This document shows positions 1-8,507 of a DNA stretch of 64,000 nt, piece by piece. Each line of letters starts with the position of its first letter. The first letter of the stretch is position 1. Both the position numbers and the translations under genes were made by a program. Source of the DNA: Lysobacter solisilvae (GTDB taxonomy: Bacteria > Pseudomonadota > Gammaproteobacteria > Xanthomonadales > Xanthomonadaceae); assembly GCF_016613535.2 (NCBI RefSeq), contig NZ_CP071518.1:434001-498000 (forward strand), read 5' to 3'. Below the pieces are notes generated by a model. It was not told the origin of the DNA, made no database searches, and worked only from the letters and a program-made list of their open reading frames with translations.

Positions 1-317
1 TGGCGCACGGTGACGTTCTGCCGGTTTTCCGCGTACACCCCGTAGGTCTTGGATCCGTCGCCCGCGGCCAGGCCGCCGAGCTTGAAGTGGTTGCAGTCGA
101 TGGTGACGTTGTTGGCCGCGATCTTGATGGCGAAGCCGGTGGCCACCGCGGTGGACAGGTCCTTGCGCAGGCACCAGGTGCCCTGGCTGCTGATCACCAC
201 CGGCAGCGAGTCGATGAAGCCGGCGCAGCTGTCGTAGCTTTCGGCGGCGCGGGTGGCGCCGGGGAACAGGGCGAAGCCGGCGAGCAGCAACGCAAGGGCG
301 GGACGCACGAGGTTCAT
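1..317 (-). CDS. Secreted right-handed beta-helix repeat protein, N-terminal part only
   Basis: This gene reads off the left edge of the window, so only about 105 N-terminal residues are seen. The ATG at 317 is followed by a clear signal peptide: a short basic N-region, an Ala/Leu-rich core and a likely cleavage after ATRAAE. The mature part contains an NNVTIDCNHFKLGG stretch and then ENRQNVTVR. Alternating N, V, I and G residues of this kind mark the rungs of parallel beta-helix proteins, such as those with pectate-lyase-like or NosD-like folds. The protein is therefore probably exported, to the periplasm or outside the cell. No catalytic residue is visible in this fragment, so no enzymatic role is claimed. 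It is divergent from the sigma factor gene at 712. Confidence 0.6.
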   Translation of the reverse strand, partial: MNLVRPALALLLAGFALFPGATRAAESYDSCAGFIDSLPVVISSQGTWCLRKDLSTAVATGFAIKIAANNVTIDCNHFKLGGLAAGDGSKTYGVYAENRQNVTVR

Positions 318-711
318 GCGGAAGGGTCTCGTCTGGAAGGGAAAGGGGTCGCCCGATGGTCCGGGCTCGGCGCCGTTCGTGTCCGTACGGGGCGTTCCGA
401 TGGGCGCGCACGATCCGGTGTTCGCGATCGCGCGCACAGTGTCGTGAGTTGGGTGACTAAAGTTGGCCGGTTCGGCGGCGATTCGCGTGTCTGCCGCAAG
501 CGGGAGCGCGCCGCCGCCGGGCCGCCGCTGCCTGCGCACGCCGGGCTTGCCACGCGCGGGCGGTTGCGCGAGCCTGCGTGCACGGGGGAACGGGGACGTG
601 CCGGCGATCGGCGGCACGAAGGGGCCACCGCAAGCAGCGATGACGGCGCGAGCGCGCCGGGATTTGCAATGTCCGGTGCAACGGCATCCGGACGGCCCGA
701 GGGATCCGAGC
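318..711. other. Divergent intergenic region, 394 bp
   Basis: This is the shared upstream region of the beta-helix gene on the minus strand and the ECF sigma gene on the plus strand. Open frames cross it on both strands, but they show no family similarity and look like GC-rich chance frames. Promoters for both genes should lie here. I see no hairpin with a T-tract and no convincing -35/-10 pair. Confidence 0.5.
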
Positions 712-1371
712 ATGTCCGACGCCAATCCACCCCCGTCCGCCCCGCCCTCGCCGGCGCTCACGCCCGACCACGACAGCGCCGGCGTCACCCGCCTGCTGCG
801 CCAGGCGCGCGAGGGCGATGCCGCCGCGGGCGACGCCGCGTACGGGCTGATCTACGACCAGCTGCGCCGCGCCGCCCATCGGCAACTGCGCGGCAACGCC
901 AGCCAGACGCTGTGCACGACGGCGCTGGTCAGCGAGGCCTGGCTGAAGTTGTCCGGCGCCCGGCTGGAGGTGAGCGATCGCGACCACTACCTGGCCCTGG
1001 CGACCCGGGCGATGCGGCAGATCGTGGTCGACAAGGCGCGGCGTGCCGTGGCCGACAAGCGCGGCGGCCAGGACGGGCTGCGGATCACCCTGGACACCGC
1101 GCTGCACGCGCCGGACGTCGGCGAGGACGTGCTCGCGCTCGACGCCGCGCTTGAACGGCTGGCGCGGGTGGACCCGCGGCTGGCGAAGGTCGTGGAGTGG
1201 CGGTATTTCGGCGGCCTGACCGATGCGCAGATGGCCGGGCTGCTGGGGGTCACCGAGCGCACGATCAACCGCGACTGGCGCAAGGCGCGCGCGTTCCTTT
1301 ATGGGCAGATCGGCGGCGACATGGCGGGCGGCGCGGATGCCGACGGCGGCGGCGGCGGCGGTCCGGCATGA
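712..1371 (+). CDS. ECF-like RNA polymerase sigma factor, TIGR02999/ECF43 type
   Basis: Predicted 219-residue sigma factor that should direct RNA polymerase to a small regulon. The N-terminal ~20 residues are Pro-rich. Sigma region 2 covers about residues 22-115 (YDQLRRAAHRQLRG, then TTALVSEAWLKL and LATRAMRQIVVDKARR), and region 4 covers about 140-200 with the helix-turn-helix LTDAQMAGLLGVTERTINRDW. The YDxLRRxA and ALVxEAWLxL signatures match the TIGR02999 group, which is usually encoded beside Ser/Thr kinases. I chose the ATG at 712, preceded by a GAGGGA-like site, over an upstream in-frame ATG at 463 because the extra 83 residues have no sigma features. The C-terminal tail is a Gly run. 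The kinase gene starts 13 bp downstream, so the two are probably cotranscribed. Known ECF43 factors are switched on by phosphorylation from the partner kinase; that this pair works the same way is inference. Confidence 0.85.
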   Translation: MSDANPPPSAPPSPALTPDHDSAGVTRLLRQAREGDAAAGDAAYGLIYDQLRRAAHRQLRGNASQTLCTTALVSEAWLKLSGARLEVSDRDHYLALATRAMRQIVVDKARRAVADKRGGQDGLRITLDTALHAPDVGEDVLALDAALERLARVDPRLAKVVEWRYFGGLTDAQMAGLLGVTERTINRDWRKARAFLYGQIGGDMAGGADADGGGGGGPA

Positions 1372-1384
1372 GCATGATTGCCCC

Positions 1385-4054
1385 ATGAGCATCCGCCCGC
1401 CCAGCGACACCGACCTGAGCCAGCGCGCGCTCGCGCTGTTCGACGACCTGCTCGATCTGGACGATGCGCCGCGCCAGGCGCGGCTGGACCGCCTCGCGGC
1501 GGACGACCCCGCGCTGCATGCGCGCGTGCGGGCGCTGCTGCGCGCCGACGCGCATGCCGCCGGCGTGCTCGAGCATCGTCCCGAGACGCTTTTCCCCGAC
1601 GCTGGCGACGAGCCCGACGACGGCCTGGTCGGCCATCGCATCGGGCCGTGGCGGATCATGGGCATCGTCGGGCGCGGCGGCATGGGCGCGGTGTACCGCG
1701 GCGAGCGCGCCGATGGCGAGTTCCGCCAGGCGGCGGCGATCAAGCTGATCCGCCGGGGCCTGGACCGGCCGGAACTGCGCCGCCGATTCCTGCGCGAGCG
1801 GCAGATCCTGGCGCAGCTGCGCCATCCCAACATCGCCACCCTGCTCGACGGCGGCGTGACCGAGCAGGGCGCGCCCTACTTCGCGATGGAGTTCATCGAC
1901 GGGCTGCCGATCGATGCCTGGTGCGAGGAGCACCGCGCCGACCTGCCCACGCGCGTGCGCCTGTTCCTGCAGGTCTGCCACGCCGTGCAGCACGCGCACC
2001 AGAACCTCACCGTGCACCGCGACCTCAAGCCCAGCAACATCCTGGTGACGCCCGACGGCCAGGCGCGGCTGCTGGATTTCGGCATCGCCAAGCTGCTGGA
2101 GGACGACGCCGAGGACGCCGACGGCACGACGGTGGACCGGCCCTTCACCCCCGAGTACGCGGCGCCCGAACAGCTGCGCGGCGAAGCCGTCACCACCGCC
2201 ACCGACCTCTACTCGCTGGGCGTGGTGCTGTATGCGCTGCTGGCGGGGACGCATCCGCTGGGCATCACGTCGCGGGCGGCGGCGCGCTCGCCGGCCGCGC
2301 TGCTGGGCCGCGAACCCGAGTCGCTGCCGCGCGCCGCGCAGCGGATCGAGCCAGAGGCCGCGCTCACGCGCGGGCTGAGTCCGAAGGGGCTGGCCGAGGC
2401 GTTGCGCGGCGACCTGGCCGCGATCCTGCACCGCTGTCTGCAGCCGGACCCGGCGCGCCGCTACGCGTCGGCCGAGGCGCTGGGCCAGGACCTCAAGGCC
2501 TGGCTGGACGGGCGCGCCGTCAGCGCGACGCGCGGCGAACGCGTGTACCGCCTGCGCAAGTTCGCCTGGCGCAACCGGTACGCGGTGTCGGCGGGACTGG
2601 CGGCGTTCGCCGCGATCGGCATCGCGCTGGCCCTGGCCCTGTGGCAGGCGCGCGAGGCCCGCGTGCAGGCCCGGCATGCGCAGGCCAACGCCCAGGCCGC
2701 GCAGAACCATGCGCGCAATGCCCTGTCCACACGCAACTTCGCGGTGTCGCTGCTCAGCAGCGCCAGCCCGCTCAAGAGCGCGCGCGGCACGCAGACCACC
2801 GCGGTCGAACTGCTGCAGGCCGCCGCGCAGCGCGTGGACAACGAACTGGGCCAGGCGCCCGAATCGCAGGCCGAGCTGCGCGCCACGATCGGCGCCAGCC
2901 TGTACCAGCTGGGCGACCGCGACGGCGGCATCGCGCTGATCGAGCGGGGCCTGGCGCAGATGGAAGAACTGCGGCTGCGCGGCCTGCCGCGGGTGGAAGC
3001 GCTGCAGGCGCGCGCGATCGCCCGCCGCGAAAGCGGCGACGACGACGGCGCCGAACGCGACGTGCGCGCCGCGCTGGCGCAGCTGGCCGGCGTGGGCGGC
3101 GACCAGCGCCTGCAGCGGATCAAGCTGCGCACGCTGCTGTCGACCATCACCACCCTGCGGGGCCGCCTGCACGAAGCGCTGGCCCTCAACCGCGACACGC
3201 TGGCCGACCGGACCGCGCTGCTGGGCAAGGACCACGAGGAGACGGCCGTCGACTGGAACAACCTGGCCAACGCCCACCTGCGCGTGGACGAATGCGCGCT
3301 GGCGCAGAGCGGGTTCGAGCATGCCGACGCGATCCTGGTGCGCCACAAGGGCGTGGATTTCCCCCGCCGCGTGTGGCCCCTGATGGGCGTGGCGGCCGCG
3401 CGCATGTGCCGGGGCGACGCCATCGCGCTGGCGGGACAGGCGCTGGACGAGGCCGAGCGGGTCATGCTCGCGGGCCTGGGCGCGGACCATCCGATCAGCG
3501 TCAGCCTGCTGGCCAACCGCGGCAGCGTGCAGCTGCGCCAGGGCGACCCGGCCGGCGCGCAGCGCTTCTACGAACAGGCGCTGGCCAAGGCCCGCGTGCA
3601 CCACGACGCCAACCTGCACCAGCTGCAGAGCCAGCTCGGCATCAGCCTGCTGCAGCAGGGCCGCACGCAGGCCGCGCTGGTGCACCTGGTGCCGGCGGTG
3701 GAGGCGATGGCGCATGACCGCGTCACCAGCGAGCCGGCGCTCAACCGTGCGCAGGCGGCACTGGGGCGGGCGCGGTTCCTGGCTGGCCAGCAGGCGGACG
3801 GGGAACGCGAGATCCGCGCGGTGCTGGACCGCCTGACGAAGGCCGGCTTCGCCGCCACCGACGATTACGGCGAAGCGGCGAACGACCTGGCCTATGTGCT
3901 GGCCGCGTCCGGGCGCACGGTGGAAGCGGCGACGTGGCAGGCGCGTGCGTACGCCACGCTGGTGCGGGTGTATGGCGCGACGCATCCGCGCACGCGGGCG
4001 CTGGCGCCGGGCGTGGCCAAGGTCGCGCTGCCTGTGGCGGCGGCGGTGCGGTGA
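1385..4054 (+). CDS. Membrane-anchored Ser/Thr protein kinase with TPR-like sensor region
   Basis: Predicted 889-residue Hanks-type kinase. The kinase domain spans about residues 85-375: glycine loop GRGGMG at 96-101, catalytic Lys120 in AAIKLI, HRDLKPSN at 211-218, DFG at 231-233 and an APE-type motif at 260-262, so it should be active. One transmembrane helix lies at about 400-420. It is followed by a coiled Ala/Gln-rich segment and about 420 residues of TPR-like helical repeats, including ETAVDWNNLANAHL, which would lie on the far side of the membrane. The start at 1385 lies 13 bp after the sigma gene; an upstream in-frame start would overlap that gene. The sigma/kinase pairing resembles EcfK-PknS of Xanthomonas and EcfP-PknT of Vibrio, where the kinase senses a stress and phosphorylates its ECF partner. 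The signal sensed here is unknown. Confidence 0.88.
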   Translation: MSIRPPSDTDLSQRALALFDDLLDLDDAPRQARLDRLAADDPALHARVRALLRADAHAAGVLEHRPETLFPDAGDEPDDGLVGHRIGPWRIMGIVGRGGMGAVYRGERADGEFRQAAAIKLIRRGLDRPELRRRFLRERQILAQLRHPNIATLLDGGVTEQGAPYFAMEFIDGLPIDAWCEEHRADLPTRVRLFLQVCHAVQHAHQNLTVHRDLKPSNILVTPDGQARLLDFGIAKLLEDDAEDADGTTVDRPFTPEYAAPEQLRGEAVTTATDLYSLGVVLYALLAGTHPLGITSRAAARSPAALLGREPESLPRAAQRIEPEAALTRGLSPKGLAEALRGDLAAILHRCLQPDPARRYASAEALGQDLKAWLDGRAVSATRGERVYRLRKFAWRNRYAVSAGLAAFAAIGIALALALWQAREARVQARHAQANAQAAQNHARNALSTRNFAVSLLSSASPLKSARGTQTTAVELLQAAAQRVDNELGQAPESQAELRATIGASLYQLGDRDGGIALIERGLAQMEELRLRGLPRVEALQARAIARRESGDDDGAERDVRAALAQLAGVGGDQRLQRIKLRTLLSTITTLRGRLHEALALNRDTLADRTALLGKDHEETAVDWNNLANAHLRVDECALAQSGFEHADAILVRHKGVDFPRRVWPLMGVAAARMCRGDAIALAGQALDEAERVMLAGLGADHPISVSLLANRGSVQLRQGDPAGAQRFYEQALAKARVHHDANLHQLQSQLGISLLQQGRTQAALVHLVPAVEAMAHDRVTSEPALNRAQAALGRARFLAGQQADGEREIRAVLDRLTKAGFAATDDYGEAANDLAYVLAASGRTVEAATWQARAYATLVRVYGATHPRTRALAPGVAKVALPVAAAVR

Positions 4055-4086
4055 GGGCAAGCGCATTGAGCGCGGCTTGTTTTGAG

Positions 4087-4568
4087 TTGCGACGCGATCG
4101 TCGCCCCACCCCAACCCTCCCCCGCGAAGCGGGGGAAGGGGCTGATCGACTTGCTCCTTCCCCCGCTTTGCGGGGGAAGGTTGGGATGGGGGCAGCAGGT
4201 CGCCGCGAACCTGATGGACGCCTTGTCTGAAAAGTTCTCGCTGAACCCCAGAAGCAAAGTCGCCGGATCCACTCGTCTCCCAGGCGCGACGCGACCTGTC
4301 CCCCACCCCAACCCTCCCCCGCGAAGCGGGGGAGGGAGTTGATTCCACTCGCCTTTCGAATTGCGACGCGACCTGTCCCCCACCCCAACCCTCCCCCGCG
4401 AAGCGGGGGAAGGGGCTGATTCCACTCGCCTTTCGAATTGCGACGCGACCTGTCCCCCACCCCAACCCTCCCCCGCGAAGCGGGGGAGGGGGCTGATCGA
4501 CTTGCTCCTTCCCCCGCTTCGCGGGGGAAGGTTGGGATGGGGGCAGCAGGTCGCCGCGAACCTGATGG
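4087..4568. repeat. REP/BIME-like palindrome array
   Basis: This array fills most of the 727-bp gap between the kinase and degQ. The core is the palindrome CCCCCGCGAAGCGGGGG with flanks CCCCACCCCAACC and GAAGG. Four forward cores lie near 4110-4135, 4305-4333, 4383-4410 and 4460-4488, and inverted cores lie near 4160-4185 and 4510-4535. Two 131-bp direct copies, 4087-4217 and 4438-4568, are nearly identical and free of indels; each holds a forward and an inverted core, as in a BIME. Between them is a tandem with a period of about 77 bp (roughly 4265-4340, 4341-4417 and 4418-4494). No transposase is encoded here. The rest of the gap, 4569-4781, shows no feature beyond a stray copy of a REP end at 4569-4580. 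Confidence 0.85.
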
Positions 4569-4781
4569 CGGGGGAAGGAGTTCACCCCCACGCTTTCATC
4601 CCCGGTTCGGAGGCCGATGGAGACACTCGGCCGGTCGGGCCTGCGGGGCCGCGCGCGCATGCCGTGCGCGTGGAACCCGCCCCCCGCTTGAAACCGGCGC
4701 GAACGCCGCGATCTTGCAGGCATCGAGTCACCCGCCTTGTTCCAGCCCTCTCTTCCACCCTTTCCAGCCGAGCCAGCCGCC

Positions 4782-6218
4782 ATGCGCCTGACCCCCGCCC
4801 ACAAGACCCTGATCGCCCTGTCCTGCGCCGCCGCCTTCGGTGGCTTTGCCGCCACCGCGATGCGTGATGCGCTCGAGTCACCCGCGCTGGCCTCGCCCGG
4901 CGCCGCCACGCAGGCCCCCGCCATTGCCGCGCTGCCCGCGGCCGTGGGCACCACGCCCCTGCCCTCGCTGGCGCCGATGCTGGCGCGGGTCACGCCCGCC
5001 GTGGTCAGCGTGCACACCAAGCAGCGCGTGCGGGTGAGCCCGTTCGCCGGGGACCCCTTCTTCCGCCGCATGTTCCCCGAGCTGAGCCAGGAACGGATCA
5101 ACGAGTCGCTGGGCTCGGGCGTCATCGTAGACGCGGCGCGCGGGCTGGTGCTGACCAACCACCACGTGATCGAAGGCGCCGACGAGGTATCGGTGACGCT
5201 CAGCGACGGCCGCACGCTCAAGGCCGAATTCGTCGGCAGCGACCCGGATACCGACATCGCGGTGATGCGCGTGCAGGCGCCGAACCTGAGCGCGATCACC
5301 TTCGCCGACACCACCGAGCTGCGCGTGGGCGACTTCGTCGTCGCCGTCGGCAACCCGTTCGGGATCGGGCAGACGGTGACCTCGGGCATCGTCTCGGCCG
5401 TGGGCCGCAGCGGCCTGCGCGGGCTGGGCTACCAGAACTTCATCCAGACCGACGCGTCGATCAACCCGGGCAATTCCGGCGGCGCGCTGGTCAACCTGGA
5501 AGGCGCGCTGGTCGGCATCAACACCGCCAGCTTCAATCCGCGCGGCTCAATGGCCGGCAACATCGGCCTGGGCTTCGCCATCCCGGTGAAGCTGGCCCGC
5601 GACGTGATGGGCCAGCTGGTGGCGACCGGCGAAGTCCGCCGCGGCACGCTGGGCCTGGAGACGCAGGACGTCGATGCGCGCATCGCCCAGGGCATGGGCC
5701 TGTCCGAAACCCGCGGCGCGGTGGTCACGCGGGTGTTCGCCGGCTCGGCCGCCGCGCAGGCGGGCGTGCGGGTGGGCGACGTCATCCTGGCGGCCAACGG
5801 CGAGCGCATCGACGACCGCAACGCGCTGCGCAACTTCGAGGGCCTGCAGGCGGTGGGCAGCCGGGTCACCCTCGACGTGCTGCGCGACGGCAAGGCGCTG
5901 CAGCTGGGCACCGGCCTGCGCGAACAGCCGCGGACGCTGGCCGGCACCGAGCTCGATCCGCGCCTGGACGGCGCCACCATCGCCGAGCTGCCCGCCTCGC
6001 TGCGGCAGTCCGGCGCCGGCGGCGTGCTGGTCGAGGCCGTGGCCCGCGGCAGCCGGGCGGCCCGCAACGGCCTGCAGAAGGGCGACGTGATCGTTGCCGC
6101 CAGCGCCGGCAGCTTCGACGACCTGCCGGGCTTCCGCGCCAGCTTCACGCCGGCCCCGGCACAGTTGGTGCTTCGCGTGGTCCGCAGCGGCCGCCAGGGC
6201 GACCTGCTGATGCAGTGA
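4782..6218 (+). CDS. degQ: DegQ/DegP-type periplasmic serine endopeptidase
   Basis: Predicted 478-residue HtrA-family protease for quality control of envelope proteins. An N-terminal export segment (about residues 8-27) is followed by a low-complexity Ala/Pro linker. The protease domain spans about 60-260 with the full triad: His128 in TNHHVI, Asp158 in DTDIAVM and Ser232 in GNSGGALVNL. Two PDZ domains follow, at about 285-375 and 385-475; the second is shorter and ends near the C-terminus. The long Q-rich loop of E. coli DegP is absent, which points to DegQ rather than DegP. I chose the ATG at 4782 because the 15 codons upstream of it in frame do not look like a signal sequence. The gene stands alone after the REP array. 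MucD is an alternative family name. Confidence 0.85.
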   Translation: MRLTPAHKTLIALSCAAAFGGFAATAMRDALESPALASPGAATQAPAIAALPAAVGTTPLPSLAPMLARVTPAVVSVHTKQRVRVSPFAGDPFFRRMFPELSQERINESLGSGVIVDAARGLVLTNHHVIEGADEVSVTLSDGRTLKAEFVGSDPDTDIAVMRVQAPNLSAITFADTTELRVGDFVVAVGNPFGIGQTVTSGIVSAVGRSGLRGLGYQNFIQTDASINPGNSGGALVNLEGALVGINTASFNPRGSMAGNIGLGFAIPVKLARDVMGQLVATGEVRRGTLGLETQDVDARIAQGMGLSETRGAVVTRVFAGSAAAQAGVRVGDVILAANGERIDDRNALRNFEGLQAVGSRVTLDVLRDGKALQLGTGLREQPRTLAGTELDPRLDGATIAELPASLRQSGAGGVLVEAVARGSRAARNGLQKGDVIVAASAGSFDDLPGFRASFTPAPAQLVLRVVRSGRQGDLLMQ

Positions 6219-6248
6219 GACACGTATGGGGTTGCGTGGTGGCGCGGG

Positions 6249-6270
6249 TCACGGGTGGCGACACCCGTGA
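6249..6270 (+). other. Hairpin downstream of degQ
   Basis: A perfect 9-bp stem, TCACGGGTG with CACCCGTGA, encloses a GCGA tetraloop 30 bp after the degQ stop codon. No T-tract follows, so it may protect the 3' end or be a weak terminator. Confidence 0.4.
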
Positions 6271-6441
6271 TCGCGGCGCATGCTGGGGCACCCTCACACG
6301 GGCATCAGGCGTTCCCGTGTCCGATGCGGGCGACACCCGCTGCGGACACCCGGCCGCGGCCCCGTGTACGCGGCAACGGTGGGCCGGCAACAGCGGCCGC
6401 ATCAGAGCGTTTTCCCAATGAAGGCTGGTCAGGAGCGTCCC

Positions 6442-6801
6442 ATGAGCAACAGCACCGAAGGCATGAAGTCCAATCTCACCGAGGCCGGCGGCCACATGCG
6501 CCAGGCGGCCGTCGATACCGGCGATGCGCTGCGCAACGCGGCCGTGGCCGCGGCCGATGAACTCCGCCTGGGCAAGGCCAACGTCAAGGCCGACCTGGCC
6601 GACGGCGCGCTGGCCGGCATCGGCGCGGCCGAGCACGCCGGCGGCGCCGCCCGCGAACAGATGGACGCGCTGATGGACAAGGGCCGCGACCTGATCGACA
6701 GCGCGTCCGAACTGATCCGCGAACGCCCGCTCGCCTCGTTCGGCGTGGCCTTCGCCGCGGGCTGGATCATCGCCAAGCTCGCGCGCGGCGGCGACCGCTA
6801 A
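6442..6801 (+). CDS. DUF883 (ElaB/YqjD-like) membrane-anchored protein
   Basis: Predicted 119-residue protein. Residues 1-90 are an amphipathic helical stretch, and a single C-terminal transmembrane segment (about 95-113) contains the FGVAFAAGWIIAKL signature of DUF883/YqjD proteins. In E. coli, YqjD and ElaB are inner-membrane proteins that bind stationary-phase ribosomes. The ATG at 6442 has an AGGAG site 7 bp upstream, which decides the start over the longer frame beginning at 6280. The next genes, a YqjE-like holin-family protein and a small helical protein, mirror the E. coli yqjD-yqjE-yqjK order. A stationary-phase or stress role is inferred from the family only. Confidence 0.82.
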   Translation: MSNSTEGMKSNLTEAGGHMRQAAVDTGDALRNAAVAAADELRLGKANVKADLADGALAGIGAAEHAGGAAREQMDALMDKGRDLIDSASELIRERPLASFGVAFAAGWIIAKLARGGDR

Positions 6802-6961
6802 GCGCCGCCAGCGATCCCTCTTCGTGCTGCGACATCCGCGCTCCGCCAGCTGGCCGGGCGCGGCGTCGGCGCGTCGGCCCATCGGGCGGCGGCGCGAGGC
6901 ATGATCGGAGACGCAAGATCCCAAGGCATGTCCCAAGCGCCCATGTTGTAAAGATGCATGC

Positions 6962-7086
6962 GTTGAAGAGGCATGCTGTTGAAGAGGCATGCTGTTGAAG
7001 AGGCATGCTGTTGAAGAGGCATGCTGTTGAAAGAGCGTGCTCTTAAGCAGGCATGCTCTTGAAAGGGCGTGCTCTTAAACAGGCAT
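6962..7086. repeat. 16-bp tandem repeat upstream of the yqjE-like gene
   Basis: The unit GTTGAAGAGGCATGCT occurs four times without change at 6962-6977, 6978-6993, 6994-7009 and 7010-7025. Degenerate copies (GTTGAAAGAGCGTGCT, CTTGAAAGGGCGTGCT and partial units) continue to 7086. The array occupies the end of the 283-bp gap after the DUF883 gene and runs to within 40 bp of the next start codon, so it would sit in that gene's promoter or leader. Each unit contains a GCATGC palindrome. Confidence 0.9.
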
Positions 7087-7120
7087 GATCACCGCCGTGC
7101 CCCCGACTCCTCGAGGCCCC

Positions 7121-7714
7121 ATGCAAGAGCCCGGCCCAGATTCCCCGCAACGCCCGTCGCAAGGGCCTTCGCATGCGCCGCCGAACGAGCCGCCCGCCGG
7201 TCCGGCGCCCGACCTGGCCGACTCGCTGCGTGCGCTCGGACAGAGCGGCAAGGCCGGCCTGTCGGCCGCCAACGACGCGGCCAAGGCGCTGCGCATCCTG
7301 ATCAGCGCCGATATTTCCCTCGCCCGCAGCGCGTTCGGCCGCACCCTGGCATTCACCGGCGTGGCGATCGCCTTCGGCGCTTCGGCCTGGCTGCTGATGA
7401 TGGCCACCCTGATCGCCGCGCTGCACTTCGGCCTGGGCTGGTCGTGGGTGATGGCGCTGGGCCTGTGCGCGGTGCTGAGCCTGATCGCGACCGGCATCGG
7501 CGGCTGGCTGGGCATGCGCTACTTCGAACACACCCGCCTGCAGGCCACGCGCCGGCAGCTGGCGCGGCTGGGCATCGGCGAATTGTCGGACTTCATGCCC
7601 GAACCCGGTTCGGGCGCCACCGCCGAGGCCGCGGCCGAAGTGGTCACCGATGCCAGCGACAACGGGGACGCGCCGCCGAAGAAGGGACTGGGGATCGACG
7701 TCACGCCACCGTAG
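7121..7714 (+). CDS. Phage-holin-superfamily-III (YqjE-like) membrane protein
   Basis: Predicted 197-residue protein. The N-terminal ~55 residues are Pro/Ala-rich. A conserved block LRILISADISLARSAFGRTL leads into two transmembrane helices at about residues 80-103 and 110-135, and the C-terminal ~60 residues are soluble and acidic. This is the layout of the YqjE or holin-III family, whose name is historical: nothing here suggests a prophage or lysis. I placed the start at 7121, where GAGG lies 5 bp upstream; an ATG at 7085 would add 12 residues and falls at the edge of the tandem repeat. The gene lies between the YqjD-like and helical-protein genes and probably belongs to the same envelope-related unit. 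Confidence 0.7.
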   Translation: MQEPGPDSPQRPSQGPSHAPPNEPPAGPAPDLADSLRALGQSGKAGLSAANDAAKALRILISADISLARSAFGRTLAFTGVAIAFGASAWLLMMATLIAALHFGLGWSWVMALGLCAVLSLIATGIGGWLGMRYFEHTRLQATRRQLARLGIGELSDFMPEPGSGATAEAAAEVVTDASDNGDAPPKKGLGIDVTPP

Positions 7715-7947
7715 CGCTGCCGCCCGCGCCCTGAACACGCGGCGCGGGGCCGGGTCGGCGACGGCGATGCGCGCAGTACGATCGTCACGGACCACGCTTC
7801 ATCGTCGCGCATGCGACACACGCGGGCAGGGACGCGGGTCCACGCGGCCGATCCTTGCGGCCGTGCGCTGCCGCCGATCCACCAACAGTTCCTGCTCCGC
7901 CCGAACCACGACCCTCCGCCGAACACCTGCCGCCAGCGAGCCATCCC

Positions 7948-8505
7948 ATGGGATTCAAGCAACTCATTACCAAGGTGCAGCAGGCCGAAACGGCGCTGGA
8001 GGCGAAGGAGCGCAAGGCCAGCGCGCAGTGGGAGCAGATCAAGCTGGAATGGCTGGCGGCGTGGACGCCGGGCCGCATCGTGCTGGCGGGCCTGGCCGCC
8101 GGCTTCGTGACCGGTCGGGTGCAGCCGCTCAAGACCGCCGCGCGCAGCGGCCAGATCATGCAACTGGTGACCATGATGTCGGGGCTGTTCGCCGGCGGTT
8201 CGGCGAAGGTCGCCGCCGACCAGGCCGAACACGCGGCGGAAACCGCCGAGAACGTGGCCGACGCGGTCGCGCCGGAAGCCGCGGTGGCCCATCCCGATGC
8301 GCGGGGCGGACCGATGGGCGGTACCCGCACCGTGACCACCGATCCGCCGCACGCGCCCGACGACCCGCACGCGGACGCCAACGCCGAAGACGCCGTGCGC
8401 GATGCCATGCAGGCGGCGGCCGCGTCGGCGCCGACGCCGGCCGACAGCCCCGCGGTGGCGACCGGCCCCGCGGGCACGCCGTCGCCGCAGCGCAGGCAGC
8501 CCTGA
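7948..8505 (+). CDS. Small helical membrane-associated protein in the yqj-like cluster
   Basis: I do not recognise this 185-residue protein by name. Residues 1-45 are a charged amphipathic helix (QQAETALEAKERKASAQWEQIK). A hydrophobic stretch WTPGRIVLAGLAAGFVTGR at about 48-66 and another around MMSGLFAGGSA follow, and the C-terminal half is a disordered Ala/Pro/Asp-rich tail. The position after the YqjD and YqjE homologs corresponds to yqjK, but I see no clear sequence match. The stop codon is 2 bp before the GTG of the permease gene, so the two are likely translated together. The ATG at 7948 was chosen because upstream frame positions have no family-like sequence. Confidence 0.65.
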   Translation: MGFKQLITKVQQAETALEAKERKASAQWEQIKLEWLAAWTPGRIVLAGLAAGFVTGRVQPLKTAARSGQIMQLVTMMSGLFAGGSAKVAADQAEHAAETAENVADAVAPEAAVAHPDARGGPMGGTRTVTTDPPHAPDDPHADANAEDAVRDAMQAAAASAPTPADSPAVATGPAGTPSPQRRQP

Positions 8506-8507
8506 CC

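Noticed and set aside
4087-4568. CRISPR-like repeats
   Set aside because: The spaced palindromes are joined by repeated, not unique, spacers, with two orientations and a 131-bp duplicated unit. No cas genes are present. A REP/BIME array fits better.
1265-5389. A 1374-codon open frame on the minus strand opposite the kinase and degQ genes
   Set aside because: Its translation is low-complexity Arg/Gly/Gln/His-rich with no family motif, and it crosses the REP array. It is a shadow of genes in a GC-rich genome.
6962-7086. CRISPR or attachment site
   Set aside because: Units are directly adjacent with no spacers and no integrase nearby; this is a plain minisatellite.
7121-7714. Prophage holin
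   Set aside because: The holin-superfamily-III label is a family name. The neighbours are YqjD-like and transporter genes, with no phage genes in the window.
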